DNA of 64,000 nt from Betaproteobacteria bacterium (GCA_016868195.1 VGHQ01000002.1:166947-230946); one strand, 5' to 3'. Shown: positions 40,792-54,241, numbered from the stretch's first letter. The notes: a model not told the origin generated them from the letters alone. Program-made: numbers and translations.

Positions 40792-41652
40792 ATGGTTCAA
40801 TCAACCCCATTATTTAATTACCACATCGGCTGGAAATCCAAAGGCAAGCACCCTGGTCGCCATAAAAGCAATCAGAGAGGAATGGGTATTGAATTTGCAG
40901 GGCACACGACACTCCTTTCATACCCTGACCCAAGACGAATTGATATTCGCCAATCGATTCGAGATCCTTTAGGCGAGATTCACGTCAAAATATTCAATCA
41001 ACGCAGTGCAACACCCGTCATGATTGTCTGTGATTTATCTGCCAGTATGAATTTTGGTGGAAAAAATAAAAAAATTCATATTGCTACTGAAGTTGCACAA
41101 TCAATAGCTCATTCTGTCATAGATCGTCATGATGCTTTGGGTTTGATTGGTTTTGATGACGAGATTAGAGAAGATTGGTTAGCGCCCTTATCATTTAGAT
41201 CACGACATGCGTTACCACTTATTCACGAACTTAAAAAGTTCACATCTACAAATAAATCCAATCGTGCAATCAAAGACCTCTATCAATATATGCCTCGTGA
41301 ACGTTCACTTGTTTTTTTTATTTCAGACTTTCACATGCCTGAAATAGAGTTGGAAAATTGTTTATCAAATCTAATGAGGCACCATGTAGTTCCTGTAATT
41401 TTATGGGACAAAAAAGAATATATCAATCTTCCTAACTTCGGCATTGTGACAATTACCGACCCTGAAAGTGGAAAAAATAATACGCTTTTCTTAAGAAAAG
41501 AACTAAAAGAAAAAATTATAGATTCATTTGAAAGAAGACGTGCAGTCATTACAAAAGTATTTATGAATTTTGATATCCCCCCTTTTTTTGTAGATACCCA
41601 TTTTGATGCAACTAAAATGACCGAATACTTTAATCAATTTGTAGGCGCGTAG
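40792..41652 (+). CDS. mxaS: MxaS-like DUF58/VWA protein
   Basis: 286-residue cytoplasmic protein of the DUF58 type. It has an early SNQRGMGIEFAGHTTLLSYPDP-type DUF58 region (central part GMGIEFAGHTTLLSYPDP near 32-49), then IRDPLGEIHVKIF and a VWA-like metal site DLSASMNFGG near 79. MxaS partners with the MoxR ATPase; the biochemical step is not established. It lies 5 bp behind mxaR; its stop overlaps a GTG codon just before the mxaA ATG. Confidence 0.87.
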   Translation: MVQSTPLFNYHIGWKSKGKHPGRHKSNQRGMGIEFAGHTTLLSYPDPRRIDIRQSIRDPLGEIHVKIFNQRSATPVMIVCDLSASMNFGGKNKKIHIATEVAQSIAHSVIDRHDALGLIGFDDEIREDWLAPLSFRSRHALPLIHELKKFTSTNKSNRAIKDLYQYMPRERSLVFFISDFHMPEIELENCLSNLMRHHVVPVILWDKKEYINLPNFGIVTITDPESGKNNTLFLRKELKEKIIDSFERRRAVITKVFMNFDIPPFFVDTHFDATKMTEYFNQFVGA

Positions 41653-41654
41653 TG

Positions 41655-42650
41655 ATGCTGAAATGTCTTATTTTTTTATGGGTACTTCTGCTGTCAATAT
41701 CTTGTTTTGCGCTAGATGTGCAGGAATGGCCTGATATTCAAGATGGTATTATATCCATCAAAATCAAAGAGCCACTCCATCGAGTGGGATATACGGTCGG
41801 GGATAAATCAGAAAGACATGTAGAAATTACAATCAAAAAACCTTATGTACTTATTAAAGAGTCTTTACCTATTCCGGGTTACGAAAGAAAATATAGAGGG
41901 CAAGATTTAGGTATTGTATTGGATGCAATGAAACATGAATTAAAAGAAAATAAAACATCCTCTGCATTAATCATGGATCTTACGTATCAAATTTTTACAA
42001 ATAATGTTGTCGCAAAACCTGCATTCTTACCGGCTGAATATATTCGAGTTTTAAATCCTAATGACCCACAAAAGAAAGTTTTTAAATACAGAATTCCTGA
42101 ATATCAAATAGTGATATCTCCGTTATCTATTTTCGGCGCTATAAAAATTGAACAGGATATGAGCCCATTAAGGGGTGTCTTTTTTATCGATGAGAAAAAC
42201 CCTATGAAAACTCTAAAAATTTCAGGCATCATCGCGCTACTTTCTCTATTTGGACTTGTCTATATTTATAGTCAATATGCATGGCTACTAGGCGTTCGAG
42301 GTATATTCGCAAGAACCCATCGCTCAATCAATAAAATGAAAGCAACCCCTGCCTCTACCGAAAAAGCGATTACAGATATGCACCATGCTTTTGATCTTGT
42401 TATTGGAAAAACACTCTTTTCAGATAATCGTCATGATCTTTTTGCTAAGAATCCCTCATTTAAAAATATTGATATTGAACTAGATGAGTTTTTTAAGCTA
42501 TCTACCTTGGTATTTTTTAATACTTCAAATAAACAATGTGATCATAGTGAAATACTTAAATGGCTTAAAGTTTTCTCAAGGCATTGTCGAGATTGTGAGA
42601 GAAAACTAATTGTTGATAAAAAATCACTAGTGTCAGGTTTAACTAAATGA
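41655..42650 (+). CDS. mxaA: MxaA-like protein, putative calcium insertion in methanol dehydrogenase
   Basis: 331 residues from the ATG at 41655 (a GTG at 41652 is directly upstream). A signal peptide covers the first ~18 residues (LIFLWVLLLSISCFA), then a periplasmic domain, and a membrane helix near 183-205 (SGIIALLSLFGLVYIY), leaving a C-terminal domain in the cytoplasm. In Methylobacterium MxaA, K and L are needed for an MDH that responds to calcium. The family is poorly conserved, so the name relies on position between mxaS and mxaC. It overlaps mxaC as ATGA. Confidence 0.78.
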   Translation: MLKCLIFLWVLLLSISCFALDVQEWPDIQDGIISIKIKEPLHRVGYTVGDKSERHVEITIKKPYVLIKESLPIPGYERKYRGQDLGIVLDAMKHELKENKTSSALIMDLTYQIFTNNVVAKPAFLPAEYIRVLNPNDPQKKVFKYRIPEYQIVISPLSIFGAIKIEQDMSPLRGVFFIDEKNPMKTLKISGIIALLSLFGLVYIYSQYAWLLGVRGIFARTHRSINKMKATPASTEKAITDMHHAFDLVIGKTLFSDNRHDLFAKNPSFKNIDIELDEFFKLSTLVFFNTSNKQCDHSEILKWLKVFSRHCRDCERKLIVDKKSLVSGLTK

Positions 42651-43624
42651 CATTTTCATTTCCATGGGTTTTATGGTTTACTCCTGTAGCTTTTATTCCA
42701 CTTCTTTTTAAAGAAGCATCTATAAAGTACTATTCATGGAATGAAATGATTCCGAAAGATCGACTCTCGAGAATTGTAGCTATTATCCTAAAATTCATTG
42801 CTACCATGATTTTATTGACAATCATTATAGGATTAAGTGGGCCACACTCTCGCCAAAAAAAGATTGAAAAAATAGGTGTAGGTGCTCAAATTGGTCTAGT
42901 CCTCGATCGAAGTGCGAGTATGGATGATCCTTTTGCAAGTAATGATCAGTCCAGAGTTGGAGAAATAAAATCAGCTGCTGCAGCTAGACTTATTACTGAC
43001 TTTGTTAAATCAAGAGCAAACGACATGATTGGTATGGTGTCATTTAGTAATTCTGGTATGTATGTTCTGCCTCTGACTGATAATAAAAATGCAGTCATTT
43101 CAGCTGTAAGAGCCACGGCTGGTAACGCATTATTTCAAACCAATATTGGTAGTGGCCTTACGATAGGTGCTGAATTATTTTATAAAGTGCCAGACTCTGG
43201 TTCAAGAGTTATGATTTTACTTTCAGATGGAGCAGGTCGTATCGATGCTGCTACTCAAGAAAAAATTAAGGATTGGTTAGAACGATTTAAAATTAGCCTT
43301 TATTGGATCGTATTAAGACAACCTGGTGGTATTAGTATTTTTAACGCCTCATATGAAGTGCGAGAGGATGAGGCACTCCCTCCCCAAATCGAGCTTAATG
43401 AATTTTTTAAAACACTTCGTTCACCCTTTCAAGCTTATGAGGCTGAAAATCCAAAAACACTCCAAAAAGCCATTGAGGATATCAATCAAAAAGAAAAGAA
43501 GTCCATAAAATATTTTGAGAAAATTCCAGGTCAAGATTACTCAACTCATTGTTTTGTAGTTGCGACAATGATGATGATAGTTTTACTGATGCTTAAATTA
43601 ATTGAGGTAAGATCATGGCTTTAG
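42647..43624 (+). CDS. mxaC: MxaC-like VWA-domain membrane protein
   Basis: 325 residues, N-terminal membrane segments (about 8-20 and 52-68), a VWA domain with a complete MIDAS motif DRSASM near 86-91 and a later GSGLTIGAELF threonine segment, and a C-terminal membrane helix (about 303-320). This BatA-like layout places the VWA domain in the periplasm or cytoplasm beside the membrane, where it may help metal loading of MDH. It is coupled to mxaA by ATGA and overlaps mxaK by 10 bp. Confidence 0.85.
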   Translation: MTFSFPWVLWFTPVAFIPLLFKEASIKYYSWNEMIPKDRLSRIVAIILKFIATMILLTIIIGLSGPHSRQKKIEKIGVGAQIGLVLDRSASMDDPFASNDQSRVGEIKSAAAARLITDFVKSRANDMIGMVSFSNSGMYVLPLTDNKNAVISAVRATAGNALFQTNIGSGLTIGAELFYKVPDSGSRVMILLSDGAGRIDAATQEKIKDWLERFKISLYWIVLRQPGGISIFNASYEVREDEALPPQIELNEFFKTLRSPFQAYEAENPKTLQKAIEDINQKEKKSIKYFEKIPGQDYSTHCFVVATMMMIVLLMLKLIEVRSWL

Positions 43625-44169
43625 TCACAAAAAATCTTTTTAGCACTAAAAAACTCACTTATTTTTTTGCATTACTTCTCGTAATTTCAGTTGGAATATT
43701 TATAAAGCAATGGATCGAATTAAGAAATATTCAAGTATTTAATCGAGATATTAATGAGGGTAAATCACCTAATATGTTTATCAATAGTTTTGAGGCGCGT
43801 TACGCAACAGCATATTGGCTTACAACTAAAGAAAGATATAAAGAGGCCAATGTTCTTTTTACAAATCTGTTACCAATAGCTTCCCCCTCTCAAAAAGCAG
43901 CCATTCAATACAATATTGGTAATATTTTCTTTAAACGCGCGTTAGCCATCAACGGTACTGACATGACGGTCAAAAATGAAACAGAATATTTATTCAGGCA
44001 AGCAAAAGCGGCATATATGCTATCTATTAAAATTGATAATCATGCATGGGATGTAAAACATAACCTTGATCGCATCCTTATGATTCTGCCTGCAACTCCC
44101 ACGCCAGGTGTTGGGGATTCAGATTCGCCTGGACTCATTTTAGGTAATGTTCCTATAGGCCTCCCTTAA
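43615..44169 (+). CDS. mxaK: MxaK-like membrane-anchored protein
   Basis: 184 residues. An N-terminal membrane helix lies at about 15-31 (YFFALLLVISVGIFIKQW), followed by a TPR-like helical region (PSQKAAIQYNIGNIFFKRAL near 95-114; RQAKAAYMLSIKID). A C-terminal proline- and glycine-rich tail is present. MxaK is required with MxaA and MxaL for active calcium-containing MDH in classical methylotrophs. It overlaps mxaC by 10 bp and is 4 bp ahead of mxaL. Confidence 0.82.
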   Translation: MALVTKNLFSTKKLTYFFALLLVISVGIFIKQWIELRNIQVFNRDINEGKSPNMFINSFEARYATAYWLTTKERYKEANVLFTNLLPIASPSQKAAIQYNIGNIFFKRALAINGTDMTVKNETEYLFRQAKAAYMLSIKIDNHAWDVKHNLDRILMILPATPTPGVGDSDSPGLILGNVPIGLP

Positions 44170-44173
44170 ATCT

Positions 44174-45148
44174 ATGAAAGCGTGGCTCAAAAATATAAAA
44201 TCGAAATCCAGTGTCGATTTAAATACCCTATCGCTCTTAATAGCGATTGGGTTTATGTTGCTTGCGATTATCAATCCATCAATACCACTCAAACACAATA
44301 TTTATAACTACATATTTGTGACTGATATTTCTCAAAGTATGAATACGATTGATATGTCGATCATGAATAAACCCACATCAAGACTTGAATATTTGAAGCA
44401 TACCCTTCATGAAATTATGTCTGAACTTCCCTGTGGAACAAAAGTGAGTATAGGTATGTTTGTAGGTGTGAGTGTAGCAGCTTCATATACACCTATTGAG
44501 CTCTGTGAAAATTTTGATGCTATTGATGACACAATCGAGCATTTGGACTGGCGTTCGGGTTGGTCTGGTAATTCCCGTATTCGCGAATCTTTTTTTAACT
44601 TAGCACGTTTAATTAGAAGCTTCCCAGAAAATTCTCAAGTCGTCTATTTGACCGACGGTGAAGAATCGCCAAAACTCCATACATTTAATACAAGAGACCT
44701 TACTCAATTCCAAGGTGGAAATGATTGGGTAATTGTTGGAATTGGCGGTTTAAAAGGAGCACCAATTCCAAAGTTAGATGGTAAAAATCAACTCATCGGC
44801 TACTGGGCAAATGATAGCTTTGCATTACAACCAGGTATGGCACAAATCTCAGAGGCTAATATTGGCACTCGAGACGACAATGTGGCAGGTGGCGAAAGTG
44901 ATCGTTATATGTCTAAACTAGACGAGGCTTACTTAAAAGATATCTCAAAACAAATTAATGGGATTTATGTAAGAGGTGATTCCGTATTAAATATCTTAAA
45001 GGCAATAAAAAAACAAAAGCCTGCTTGGCAAGATAAGGCTGACTTTCATCTTAAATGGTTTTTTGCCTCACTCGCAGGTATTATTTTTAGCCTTCGATTT
45101 ATTTCGATAAAACAAATAAAGCAATATGTCATTAAGCGTAGAAAATAA
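44174..45148 (+). CDS. mxaL: MxaL-like VWA-domain protein
   Basis: 324 residues with an N-terminal membrane helix (LSLLIAIGFMLLAIINP near 19-35), a VWA domain with MIDAS motif DISQSMNTID near 57-66 and the VVYLTDGEESPK strand near 156-167, and a C-terminal membrane helix (about 296-312). It is the last of the mxaR-L group. Its 3' end overlaps the ygfZ start by 23 bp, an unusually long same-strand overlap that ties ygfZ to this transcript. Confidence 0.84.
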   Translation: MKAWLKNIKSKSSVDLNTLSLLIAIGFMLLAIINPSIPLKHNIYNYIFVTDISQSMNTIDMSIMNKPTSRLEYLKHTLHEIMSELPCGTKVSIGMFVGVSVAASYTPIELCENFDAIDDTIEHLDWRSGWSGNSRIRESFFNLARLIRSFPENSQVVYLTDGEESPKLHTFNTRDLTQFQGGNDWVIVGIGGLKGAPIPKLDGKNQLIGYWANDSFALQPGMAQISEANIGTRDDNVAGGESDRYMSKLDEAYLKDISKQINGIYVRGDSVLNILKAIKKQKPAWQDKADFHLKWFFASLAGIIFSLRFISIKQIKQYVIKRRK

Positions 45149-46046
45149 ATTCATTATTCTTGATAAAACCTCTACGATAAAAGTTGAAGGTGAAGATCGA
45201 GTTCAGTTCCTGCAAGGCCAATTGACTCAAGACATCAATCTCATTTCAAAAAATAAAGCATTATATGCTGGCTTTTGTAATCCCAAGGGAAGAATGCTAG
45301 CATTTATGTTGTGTTATTTAAATCACGAATCAATCCACATACAAATAGATAGCTCTGTTCAGGAATTTATACTTCAAAAACTTAAGATGTATATTCTTCG
45401 CGCAAAAGTATCTCTAAAGCTAGCCAATGAAACATTCATATGTATCGGTTTTGTTGGCTCTAAAGCGCTTCTTACAAAAAACATTCAACCTCCAAAAAAT
45501 TATTTAGATATTATTCAATCAGATGACATCATGATTATGCGTCTAGGAAAAGATGATGATAGATACCAACTCATGGGAGAAACTTCTAAAGTGAATGAAT
45601 TCATGAAGCTTAACTTTTCTGAATATTCATCCATGAGTTTTGATGATTGGAATAATTTAAATATCCTAGATGGCATTCCTGACATTTACCCACCGACGCA
45701 AGAAGCATTTATTCCACAATCATTAAATATGGACTTAATCGAAGGTATTAATTTTAAAAAAGGGTGTTATACAGGACAAGAAATTGTTGCTCGAACACAC
45801 TATCTAGGCAAAGTTAAAAGACGGATGTATCGTGCTTTTCTTAAATCACGAGTGGATCTTAATCCCGGCGATCTGATCTTAAATAACAAAGGGAAAGAAA
45901 TTGGTCAGCTCGTGAGATCAGCCAATGGAAATAATGAGAAAACAAACATGCTGATTGAATTAAGAGTTGATCAAGCCCACGAAGCGCTTTTCATTAAGAG
46001 TGAATTAATTGAAATTTTTTTAGAGGACCAAAAAAGATTTGATTAG
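45126..46046 (+). CDS. ygfZ: Folate-binding YgfZ/T-protein-like Fe-S maturation factor
   Basis: Tetrahydrofolate-binding protein of the GcvT superfamily that helps maintain Fe-S enzymes, including MiaB. It has 306 residues with VEGEDRVQFLQGQLTQDI near 19 and the diagnostic KGCYTGQEIVARTHYLGKVK near 215-234 (K-G-C-Y-x-G-Q-E). It starts inside mxaL (23 bp overlap, different frame) and its 3' end overlaps the convergent ftsB by 4 bp. It has no known link to methanol oxidation; co-transcription is probably incidental. Confidence 0.93.
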   Translation: MSLSVENKFIILDKTSTIKVEGEDRVQFLQGQLTQDINLISKNKALYAGFCNPKGRMLAFMLCYLNHESIHIQIDSSVQEFILQKLKMYILRAKVSLKLANETFICIGFVGSKALLTKNIQPPKNYLDIIQSDDIMIMRLGKDDDRYQLMGETSKVNEFMKLNFSEYSSMSFDDWNNLNILDGIPDIYPPTQEAFIPQSLNMDLIEGINFKKGCYTGQEIVARTHYLGKVKRRMYRAFLKSRVDLNPGDLILNNKGKEIGQLVRSANGNNEKTNMLIELRVDQAHEALFIKSELIEIFLEDQKRFD

Positions 46047-46366
46047 TGCTTTGCTTGCGAATTACTTGAAGCTTCAGTTTCCTTTTTATCTTTTTCGTGA
46101 TTTGTTACTTGGAAAAAGATTTCATCCTGTTTAATCATACCAAGCTCATTACGAGCTCTCTCTTCAATCGCTGATAAGCCTTGTTTAAGATCCGCTACCT
46201 CAGCATTGAGTACATTATTTCTTACTTGATTATCCATATTTATTTTTTTTTGAACTTCAATTTGATGATTTAAACTCCATACGCGTAACCAACTTCCTTT
46301 GCCAAACCACAATGGATATTGTATTAACGCTACCAATACTATAAAAATAACAGTAAGAGATTTCAT
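46043..46366 (-). CDS. ftsB: Cell division protein FtsB
   Basis: Small bitopic divisome protein of the FtsQBL complex. It has 107 residues: a membrane helix at about 4-18 (LTVIFIVLVALIQYPLW), then a coiled coil (about 28-75) and the ERARNELGMIKQDEIFFQV segment near 68-86 typical of FtsB. A charged tail (KDKKETEASSNSQAKH) ends it. It lies directly behind eno (1 bp gap), the conserved proteobacterial eno-ftsB order, but the usual ispD partner is absent here. Confidence 0.94.
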   Translation of the reverse strand: MKSLTVIFIVLVALIQYPLWFGKGSWLRVWSLNHQIEVQKKINMDNQVRNNVLNAEVADLKQGLSAIEERARNELGMIKQDEIFFQVTNHEKDKKETEASSNSQAKH

Positions 46367-46367
46367 G

Positions 46368-50201
<3,834 letters not shown>

Positions 50202-50302
50202 TTAAAGCTATGTGTCTCACAATTGAAGTTTGATGTTTATCACAGAGGGAAAGGGATTTCAAAGGTTTTTATCTACATTAATTAGAAAAAGGTATTTCTT
50301 CT

Positions 50303-50381
50303 AATGGATAAAGTTATCCACTGTCAATCCGTTTTAATAAAAAAATATCTCCACAAAATCTGTGGATAACTTTGTGGATAA
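50303..50381. promoter_or_regulatory. Cluster of DnaA-box-like sequences in the pyrG-tatD gap
   Basis: In the 355-bp gene-free gap 50160-50514, two exact TGTGGATAA boxes (reverse complement of TTATCCACA) are at 50361-50369 and 50373-50381, one TTATCCACT (8 of 9) at 50314-50322 on the other strand, and a weaker AATGGATAA at 50303-50311. Very AT-rich sequence follows (about 50388-50515), including runs that could melt. No dnaA, dnaN, gyrB or parAB gene lies in the window. It could be a replication origin or a DnaA regulatory/titration site. The rest of the gap (50160-50300) shows nothing else recognisable beyond the presumed pyrG promoter. Confidence 0.6.
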
Positions 50382-50514
50382 AGATGACATAAATTTATAA
50401 CTCTTGAATTTATAAGCATTTTTTTAAATCGCTTATTTTTTAAGCTAAATAAAAGTTATTTAAAATCAATGACTTAACTTATGTCCATAATTCTATTAGG
50501 ATTTTTGGTTAAAG

Positions 50515-51312
50515 TTAATGTAAGTTCTTAGAAGATGTGCATAACTGCACTATTTTGGGGAGCGCATCGAGCGTATTTTGATGTGATATCTCAATCACTG
50601 AATCTAAATTCATATCTCGTAATTTGGCAAAAAAAGTTGCGATTTGATGTAACTCATGAGGTGCATTTCGGCTTCCATGACCTAACCATGATGGGGGAAT
50701 GTCAGGCGCATCTGTTTCTAAGACAATAGACTCTATAGGTAATGTCTTTGCTAAGAATTGAATATGTGTGGCTCTTGAATAAGTCATAGCACCACCAAAG
50801 CCCAATTTAAATCCTAACTCGATAAAAGCTTCGGCTTGTTGCATGCTACCGTTAAAGGCGTGCGCAATACCACCCCTCACTGGATATCGTCTTAAATTTT
50901 TAAGTACATCATCAACCGCCTGCCTTACATGCATGATGACGGGCAAATCAAATGCGCTCGCTAATTTTAATTGCGCTACAAATATTTCTTCTTGAAGTAA
51001 TTTGTTGTCTTTGATAACAAAGAAATCCAAACCAATCTCACCCACTGCGATAGGCTCATATATTTTTAAATAAGATTGCAATGTATCTAAATCATTGTCT
51101 TTCATATCGTTGATAAACATTGGATGAAAACCCAAGGCATAAAAACAATTGGGAAATTTCTTTCTAAGATTTATAACATCATCGAAACTTTTTCTATTCA
51201 CCGCAGGAACAATAATTTTTTCAATACCATGATCGAGCGCCTCTTTAACAATAATATCTTGCTCTTGATTAAACTCTAATGCATCTAGATGACAGTGGCT
51301 ATCAATAAGCAT
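50515..51312 (-). CDS. tatD: TatD-family metal-dependent hydrolase
   Basis: Amidohydrolase-fold DNase/exonuclease of the TatD/YcfH group, 265 residues. Metal ligands are visible in LIDSHCHLDAL near 2-12, VGEIGLDFF near 91-99, MHVRQAVDD near 126, IAHAFNG near 148 and VLETDAPD near 200-207. Which member (TatD, YcfH or YjjV) is not certain; YcfH-like seems closest by length. It lies upstream of the DnaA-box gap and 9 bp behind ribD. Confidence 0.9.
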   Translation of the reverse strand: MLIDSHCHLDALEFNQEQDIIVKEALDHGIEKIIVPAVNRKSFDDVINLRKKFPNCFYALGFHPMFINDMKDNDLDTLQSYLKIYEPIAVGEIGLDFFVIKDNKLLQEEIFVAQLKLASAFDLPVIMHVRQAVDDVLKNLRRYPVRGGIAHAFNGSMQQAEAFIELGFKLGFGGAMTYSRATHIQFLAKTLPIESIVLETDAPDIPPSWLGHGSRNAPHELHQIATFFAKLRDMNLDSVIEISHQNTLDALPKIVQLCTSSKNLH

Positions 51313-51321
51313 TACGAATGA

Positions 51322-52404
51322 TCACTTTAATTTGAATCGCATTCTTAAGTCTTGACCGACCCAGCGATGATCTATGAGTGTGGTGGTAATTTTGTTTTCT
51401 AAATTTTCATAAGCAGGCAATGTAAACATACCTTTAGCCTCTGAGCCTAAAATCACAGGCGCATAATAAATCATAAGCTCATCAATTAAATTAGCTTTTA
51501 AAAATGCGCCATTTAAACCTTCGCCTGCTTCAATCCATACTTCATTCATTTCCCGTTCAGCAAGTATTTTAATAAGCGCTGCTAAATCAACTTTGCCTCT
51601 ATCATCTAATTGAATACATTCGACACCTAAAGCTTCTAATTGCGCTAATTTTTTTTGTTTGTCGTTGGCATAAACTATAAGTAAAGGTTTTTCATGCAGG
51701 ATGTCAGCACCTAGTGGAATTTTTAATTCTGAATCTGCTACTACACGTAATGGTTGACGTGCATTTTCATAAAGCCTTACAGAAAGTTTTGGGTTATCAG
51801 ATAACACAGTACCGATACCAGTCAAAATCGCGCAAGAAGAAGCCCGCCAGTATTGAACGTCTGCCCTTGCAGCTTCACCTGTAATCCATTGACTCTTACC
51901 ATTATGAAGTGCAGTTTTTCCATCTATTGATACTGCAAGCTTTGCTCTGACATAAGGTAATTTTTTTGTCATGCGACAAATAAAACCTATATTTAATTGT
52001 TGTGCTTGTGCTTCCATCACACCTACTTCAACATCAATATGAGCTTCTTTTAATTTTTGAATACCTTGACCTGACACTAAAGGATTTGGATCTTGCATGG
52101 CAATAAATACTTTTTTAACTTTAGCTTTAATTAAAGCATTGACACATGGAGGCGTTCTACCGGTATGAGAACAGGGTTCTAATGTGACATATACATCGCT
52201 ACCTTCTGATCTATTACCTGCTTCTTCTAATGCCATCACTTCAGCGTGTGATTCCCCCGCTTTCATATGATAACCCCGGCCTACAATCTCATTATTTTGA
52301 ACGATGACACAACCAACTCTTGGATTAGGGGATGTTGTGAATAAAGCTTTTTCTGCAAGTCTCAAAGCTTCACTCATGAAAAATTGAGGTGAATATGAAT
52401 TCAT
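51322..52404 (-). CDS. ribD: Bifunctional riboflavin biosynthesis deaminase/reductase
   Basis: Second and third steps of riboflavin synthesis. It has 360 residues: an N-terminal cytidine-deaminase-like domain with zinc motif HAEVMALEEAG near 53 and PCSHTGRTPPC near 78-88, and a C-terminal DHFR-like reductase domain from about 145 (VRAKLAVSIDGKTAL) to the end (LGSEAKGMF). Its start abuts the nrdR stop. The nrdR-ribD order is conserved in proteobacteria; no ribE or ribBA is present in this window. Confidence 0.97.
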   Translation of the reverse strand: MNSYSPQFFMSEALRLAEKALFTTSPNPRVGCVIVQNNEIVGRGYHMKAGESHAEVMALEEAGNRSEGSDVYVTLEPCSHTGRTPPCVNALIKAKVKKVFIAMQDPNPLVSGQGIQKLKEAHIDVEVGVMEAQAQQLNIGFICRMTKKLPYVRAKLAVSIDGKTALHNGKSQWITGEAARADVQYWRASSCAILTGIGTVLSDNPKLSVRLYENARQPLRVVADSELKIPLGADILHEKPLLIVYANDKQKKLAQLEALGVECIQLDDRGKVDLAALIKILAEREMNEVWIEAGEGLNGAFLKANLIDELMIYYAPVILGSEAKGMFTLPAYENLENKITTTLIDHRWVGQDLRMRFKLK

Positions 52405-52851
52405 TTAATCAAGGTCACGCATAACATCATGGAAATCCTCAACATCTGAAAAACTTCTATAAACAGATGCGAAACGAATATAAGCCACCTTGTCCATTTT
52501 TTTTAATTCATGCATGACGTTTTCGCCTAATTCACGGGCACTAATTTCTTTCTCACCATACGCTAAAACTTTTTGAATAATACGCTCAATTGCTTGATCT
52601 ATATATTCAACAGGTACAGGACGCTTATGAAGGGCACGGCTAAATGATTGGTGAAGTTTTTTTCGGCTAAAGTCTTCTCGTTTGCCATTTTGCTTCACAA
52701 CTTGAGGAAATGTGAGTTCGACTGATTCATATGTAGTAAAACGTTTATCGCATTCTGAACATCGACGGCGACGGCGAATTGAATTACCGTCGTCGTTCAC
52801 TCTTGAGTCAACAACTTGGGTATCATCAGTTCCGCAGAATGGGCATTTCAC
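52405..52851 (-). CDS. nrdR: Transcriptional repressor NrdR
   Basis: ATP/dATP-sensing zinc-ribbon repressor of ribonucleotide reductase genes. It has 148 residues with the zinc ribbon [17 protein letters not shown]...[16 protein letters not shown] in residues 1-45 (cysteines at 3, 6, 31 and 34) and the ATP-cone from about 46 to 140 ([16 protein letters not shown]). It lies 20 bp behind glyA and directly against ribD, the usual glyA-nrdR-ribD operon. Confidence 0.98.
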   Translation of the reverse strand: MKCPFCGTDDTQVVDSRVNDDGNSIRRRRRCSECDKRFTTYESVELTFPQVVKQNGKREDFSRKKLHQSFSRALHKRPVPVEYIDQAIERIIQKVLAYGEKEISARELGENVMHELKKMDKVAYIRFASVYRSFSDVEDFHDVMRDLD

Positions 52852-52871
52852 TTGATGTATTTAAATCTAAA

Positions 52872-54119
52872 TTAAGATCCGTAGACAGGGAATTGAGCGG
52901 TTAAGGCAACAACCTTAGCTTTAGTTTCATTAATCACTTTTTCATCATGCGGATGATCAAGAATGTCAGCAATCATTTGTGCCACCATGTCCGCTTCTTT
53001 TTCTTTGAAGCCACGTGTCGTAATTGCGGGTGATCCGAGACGAATCCCTGATGCCACAAAGGGACTTTCCGGATCATTAGGAATTGAATTTTTATTCACT
53101 GTAATATGCGCTTGGCCTAAAAGAACATCCGCTACTTTTCCAGTTAATCCCTTAGGTCTTAAATCAACTAAAAACAAATGGGATTCGGTGCGACCAGAAA
53201 TAATACGAACACCTCTTTTGCTTAATGACTCAGCCATGGTTTGAGCATTTTTAACGACTTGTGTTTGATACGCTTTAAATTCGGGTTTCGATGCTTCTAA
53301 GAAAGCAACAGCTTTTGCTGCGATTACATGCATTAAAGGTCCGCCTTGAATACCAGGGAATACGAAACTATTAATGCTTTTTTCGAATTCAGCTTTAGCC
53401 AAAATAATACCGCCACGAGGGCCTCTTAAAGTTTTATGTGTAGTTGATGTTACAAAATCTGCATAAGGCACTGGGCTAGGATAAACACCAGCTGCAATTA
53501 ATCCTGAATAGTGCGCCATATCCACCATGAAATAAGCACCCACTTTTTTTGCAATCTGAGACATACGTTCCCAATCGAAACGCAAAGCGTAGGCTGAAGC
53601 ACCACCAATAATCAGTTTCGGTTTTGATTCGATCGCGAGCTTTTCCATTTCATCGTAATCCATCTCTTCATTTGCATTGAGTCCATAAGGCACAATGTTA
53701 AAGAGTTTGCCCGATAGATTTGCAGGGGAACCATGGGTTAAATGACCGCCATGTCCTAGGTTCATACCCATGATCGTATCGCCAGGTTTAAGTATTGAAA
53801 AATAGACAGCTTGATTCGCTTGGCTACCTGAGTGTGGCTGGACATTCACGTATTCAGCACCATATAATTTCTTTAGGCGATCAATTGCAATTTGTTCAAC
53901 GTTATCTACAAATTCGCAACCGCCATAAAACCGTTTGCCGATATAGCCTTCTGCATATTTATTTGTAAGTTGAGAGCCTTGGGCTTCCATCACCGCTGGG
54001 CTTGTGTAGTTTTCAGATGCTATAAGCTCGATATGGTCTTCTTGTCGCTTCACTTCTTGAGTGACTTGAAGTGCAATTTCTGGATCCACAATACTTAATT
54101 TTTGAGCTTTGCTAAACAT
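52872..54119 (-). CDS. glyA: Serine hydroxymethyltransferase
   Basis: PLP enzyme interconverting serine and glycine with the tetrahydrofolate C1 pool. It has 415 residues. The PLP lysine is in [14 protein letters not shown] near 225-238, with [16 protein letters not shown] near 34 and [14 protein letters not shown] near 200. In RuMP methylotrophs it supplies glycine and C1 units rather than running a serine cycle (inference). It is first of glyA-nrdR-ribD, divergent from iscX. Confidence 0.98.
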   Translation of the reverse strand: MFSKAQKLSIVDPEIALQVTQEVKRQEDHIELIASENYTSPAVMEAQGSQLTNKYAEGYIGKRFYGGCEFVDNVEQIAIDRLKKLYGAEYVNVQPHSGSQANQAVYFSILKPGDTIMGMNLGHGGHLTHGSPANLSGKLFNIVPYGLNANEEMDYDEMEKLAIESKPKLIIGGASAYALRFDWERMSQIAKKVGAYFMVDMAHYSGLIAAGVYPSPVPYADFVTSTTHKTLRGPRGGIILAKAEFEKSINSFVFPGIQGGPLMHVIAAKAVAFLEASKPEFKAYQTQVVKNAQTMAESLSKRGVRIISGRTESHLFLVDLRPKGLTGKVADVLLGQAHITVNKNSIPNDPESPFVASGIRLGSPAITTRGFKEKEADMVAQMIADILDHPHDEKVINETKAKVVALTAQFPVYGS

Positions 54120-54241
54120 GTCTTTATTTTCGCTATGTATTTAAAATGATTAGAGATTTTTGTCTCAGAAAAGTCGCTATTTTATCATGGGTCTGACCTA
54201 TCTTTCTTAATGAAGTTCTATCTTAGATAAAATCTAAAAGT

